Shown in pieces: positions 51,864 through 55,656 of a stretch of DNA of 55,656 nt. The notes under the pieces were generated by a model. The model worked only from the letters and a program-made list of their open reading frames with translations. It ran no database searches and was not told the origin of the DNA. Location of the stretch: NCBI RefSeq assembly GCF_001908205.1, contig NZ_LGHL01000121.1:1-55656 (forward strand), given 5' to 3'. Numbering within the stretch: position 1 is the stretch's first letter; every line of letters begins with the position of its first letter. This DNA comes from Bradyrhizobium sp. NAS80.1 (GTDB taxonomy: Bacteria > Pseudomonadota > Alphaproteobacteria > Rhizobiales > Xanthobacteraceae). The position numbers and the translations under genes are program-made.

Positions 51864-52324
51864 CGGGCATTTCCTTTATTCTTCCACCGGTAATACTTCA
51901 TCACGAACCCGTTCGACGGCTCGATCTCTTCCTTCTCGAACACAAAGCCTTCGCGTTCGTACCAGCGCCAGGCTTTCTCGTTCTCGCGGACGCAGCGCAG
52001 GTACATCTCGTCCGGCATTTGCGTGCGCGTGAAGGCTAGCAGCTTCCGTCCGAGCGATTGCCCCTGATAGGCGGGCGCGACGAAAAGCATGTCGAGATAG
52101 AGCTTTGGCAGATGCAGCGCCAGCATCGCGGCGATCGTGCCGCGGTCGTCGGCGACGAACAGGCTCCAGCCGTTCTCGATCTCACGCCTGATACGCGCGC
52201 GCAAATTCGCGAGCAGGAAGCCGCTCTCCTCCGCGAGCCCGGTCGAAACCCAGCTCTCCATCCAGACACGGCCGACCTCGTCATATTCGTCGGCGCGGGC
52301 GGGGCGGATGATCGGATGCGGCAT
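51860..52324 (-). CDS. GNAT acetyltransferase
   Basis: This 154-residue single-domain GNAT protein has the acetyl-CoA motif FVAPAYQGQSLGRKLLAFTR and the end segment CVRENEKAWRWYEREGFVFE. The substrate is unknown. The start codon overlaps nothing upstream and lies seven bases after the oxyR stop; the stop overlaps the GST start (ATGA). The order oxyR-GNAT-GST on one strand suggests cotranscription with a stress regulator. Confidence 0.85.
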   Translation of the reverse strand: MPHPIIRPARADEYDEVGRVWMESWVSTGLAEESGFLLANLRARIRREIENGWSLFVADDRGTIAAMLALHLPKLYLDMLFVAPAYQGQSLGRKLLAFTRTQMPDEMYLRCVRENEKAWRWYEREGFVFEKEEIEPSNGFVMKYYRWKNKGNAR

Positions 52325-52331
52325 CGGGACC

Positions 52332-53258
52332 TCAGGCTCGTAGGCTGCGCAGCGATTGTTTAGCGCGCACCTTGCCGGCCGACAGGCACACGACTTCGGA
52401 AATCTGCAGGAGCTGGCGCGCCAGTGGGCTGGTTTTGCGCCAGACCATGCCGATGGTGCGCGAGGGCTGCGGGTCGCGGAAGCGCGCGAGCGAGACCGAG
52501 GCCGATCGCGTCTCCACCGGCACCGCCATTTCCGGGATCAACGTGACGCCGATGCCGGCGCTGACCATCTGGACCAGCGTCGACAGCGAATTCGCATCAA
52601 GCATCTCGCGCGGCGGCGCCGACTGCATGTTGCAGAAGGAGAGCGCCTGATCGCGGAAGCAATGCCCCTCCTCGAGCAGCAACAGCCGCATCTCCCGCAT
52701 CATCTCGCGCGATGGCACCGGTGTGCCTTCATCCGAGCCCGGCCGCACCAGCAGGAATTTCTCGTCGAACAGTGCGACCTCGGTGAGCGAGGGCTCGGAC
52801 ACCGGCAGCGCAACGATGGCGGTGTCGAGCCGACCTTCGACCAGTTCCTGGATCAGCCGCGGCGTCATCGTCTCGCGCACGCGGATGTCGAGTTCCGGAT
52901 GCATGCGCGTGAGATTCTTGGTGATCTTGGGCAGGAGGTAGGGCGCGATCGTCGGGATCATGCCGATGCGCAGGCGGCCTGCAAACCGGTCCTGCGAGGC
53001 GCGGGCGAAATCGCCGAGCTCATCGACCGAGCGCAAAATGTCGCGGACGCGCTGCGCAAGTTCCTCGCCGAACCGGGTCAGCGCGACCTGGCGAGCGCTA
53101 CGCTCCAGCAGCAGGCCGCCGAGCGCCTCTTCCAACTCCTTGATCTGCATCGACAATGCCGGCTGCGAGATGGAACAGGCCTCCGCCGCGCGGCCGAAAT
53201 GAGCATGACGCGCCAAGGCATCGAAATACCGGAGCTGACGCAGCGTCACGTTGATCAT
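52332..53258 (-). CDS. oxyR: Hydrogen-peroxide regulator OxyR (LysR family)
   Basis: This 308-residue LysR-type activator is switched by peroxide through an intramolecular disulfide. The two redox residues are Cys200 and Cys209 in EEGHCFRDQALSFCN, with the same spacing as Escherichia coli Cys199 and Cys208. The N-terminal helix-turn-helix is HFGRAAEACSISQPALSMQI, and the ligand fold shows VSAGIGVTLIPEMAV. It is transcribed away from katG with 114 bases between, the standard regulator-target arrangement. Confidence 0.95.
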   Translation of the reverse strand: MINVTLRQLRYFDALARHAHFGRAAEACSISQPALSMQIKELEEALGGLLLERSARQVALTRFGEELAQRVRDILRSVDELGDFARASQDRFAGRLRIGMIPTIAPYLLPKITKNLTRMHPELDIRVRETMTPRLIQELVEGRLDTAIVALPVSEPSLTEVALFDEKFLLVRPGSDEGTPVPSREMMREMRLLLLEEGHCFRDQALSFCNMQSAPPREMLDANSLSTLVQMVSAGIGVTLIPEMAVPVETRSASVSLARFRDPQPSRTIGMVWRKTSPLARQLLQISEVVCLSAGKVRAKQSLRSLRA

Positions 53259-53265
53259 CAGAAAA

Positions 53266-53307
53266 TCCTATCGCAGCGATCATTAAAGTCAACTTCACCT
53301 GATAGGA
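53266..53307. promoter_or_regulatory. Candidate OxyR operator between oxyR and katG
   Basis: TCCTATC (53266-53272) is inverted as GATAGGA (53301-53307) across 28 bases. OxyR tetramers contact spaced ATAG/CTAT elements over about four helical turns; here only the outer pair is clear. The element starts eight bases upstream of the oxyR start codon and about 65 bases before katG. Confidence 0.5.
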
Positions 53308-53372
53308 CGCGCAGCTTAGAGTGCTTTTACCTGGTCAAAGGTGCAAGTTCGACGCCGCCAGAGGAGGTAATC

Positions 53373-55538
<2,166 letters not shown>

Positions 55539-55560
55539 TCCAGAAGCTCTGCAAGCGACA

Positions 55561-55656
55561 ATCGGGATAGGGGGGCGTCTCGCGACGCCGCCCCTCCCAC
55601 ACCACCGGACATACGGGTCCGTATCCGGCGGTTCAGCGGATTATGCGGGCCGCGGT
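55561..55656 (-). mobile_element. Group II intron 3' end (domains V and VI), truncated by window edge
   Basis: On the minus strand 55632-55601 folds as a domain V: a 9-bp stem ACCGCCGGA/TCCGGTGGT with one G-T pair, a 4-bp stem TACG/CGTA, a GACC loop, and a two-base bulge TG on the 3' side, the canonical layout. Domain VI follows: GGGA, GGGG and GGCGTC pair with GACGCC, CCCC and TCCC around GCGA. An unpaired A at 55568 lies seven bases before the predicted 3' end at 55561, which ends in AT, fitting the AY rule. The intron body and any reverse transcriptase would lie beyond the window. Confidence 0.78.

Noticed and set aside
52356..53372. 339-codon N-terminal extension of KatG
   Set aside because: It lies antisense to oxyR, and KatG has its own ATG with a perfect ribosome site at 53373.

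Overview
The window looks like chromosomal DNA of a Bradyrhizobium (or very close Nitrobacteraceae) strain. It is GC-rich. Irr has exactly the 163-residue length and the Cys29-Pro30 heme motif known from Bradyrhizobium japonicum. The trpFBA-accD-folC and aroA-cmk-rpsA-sppA-ihfB gene orders are those of this group, and the spacers carry dispersed palindromic repeats of the kind usual in these genomes. Most of the window is housekeeping DNA. I see no prophage, integron or CRISPR array; the only mobile element is the 3' end of a group II intron at the right edge.

Layout. 335-1084: hsp20 with a DUF1150 partner, behind a candidate heat-shock promoter and a hairpin over the ribosome site. 1302-5504: ugpBAEC glycerol-3-phosphate importer behind a recognisable Pho box. 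5726-8399: CoA-transferase, ohr/ohrR peroxide pair with palindromic operators, a GIY-YIG protein. 8539-8614: tRNA-Ala(GGC). 8713-20604: a TIGR02300 protein, then a long plus-strand run aroA, cmk, rpsA, sppA, ihfB, lapA-like, trpF, trpB, trpA, accD, folC. 20907-33489: a minus-strand run read as DivL-like pseudokinase, TsaE-AmgK fusion, PilZ protein, MurU-like nucleotidyltransferase, AddB, AddA, thioredoxin. 33681-39401: dut, a small lipoprotein, a MarR-like regulator, coaBC, ubiB, ubiE. 39483-46638: mutM, acetyltransferase, gamma-glutamyltransferase, a degenerate trypsin-fold protein, MoeB-like protein, 2-hydroxyacid dehydrogenase. 46974-51168: an SH3 protein broken by a frameshift, irr, fabA-fabB-fabI. 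51267-55538: GST, acetyltransferase, oxyR divergent from katG. 55561-end: group II intron 3' end.

How the genes work together. Several clusters are functional units: phosphate-responsive glycerol-3-phosphate uptake; two thiol-peroxide defence pairs (ohrR/ohr and oxyR/katG); anaerobic-type unsaturated fatty acid synthesis (fabA/fabB/fabI) next to the iron regulator irr; tryptophan synthesis; and ubiquinone synthesis (ubiE/ubiB). AmgK and MurU homologues beside each other suggest the peptidoglycan-sugar salvage route that bypasses de novo UDP-MurNAc synthesis; here AmgK is fused to the tRNA-modification ATPase TsaE.

Most unusual signals. First, CoaBC carries an N-terminal FitA-type ribbon-helix-helix antitoxin domain, and two near-identical perfect 17-bp palindromes sit 20-60 bases upstream of its start, as if a coenzyme A enzyme controls its own operator. 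Second, the large PAS kinase has Tyr in place of the phospho-accepting His, as DivL does. Third, the SH3 gene is interrupted at a C7 tract. Fourth, group II intron domains V and VI can be folded at the right edge. No expression data or database searches were available; functions come from recognised motifs and remembered family features.
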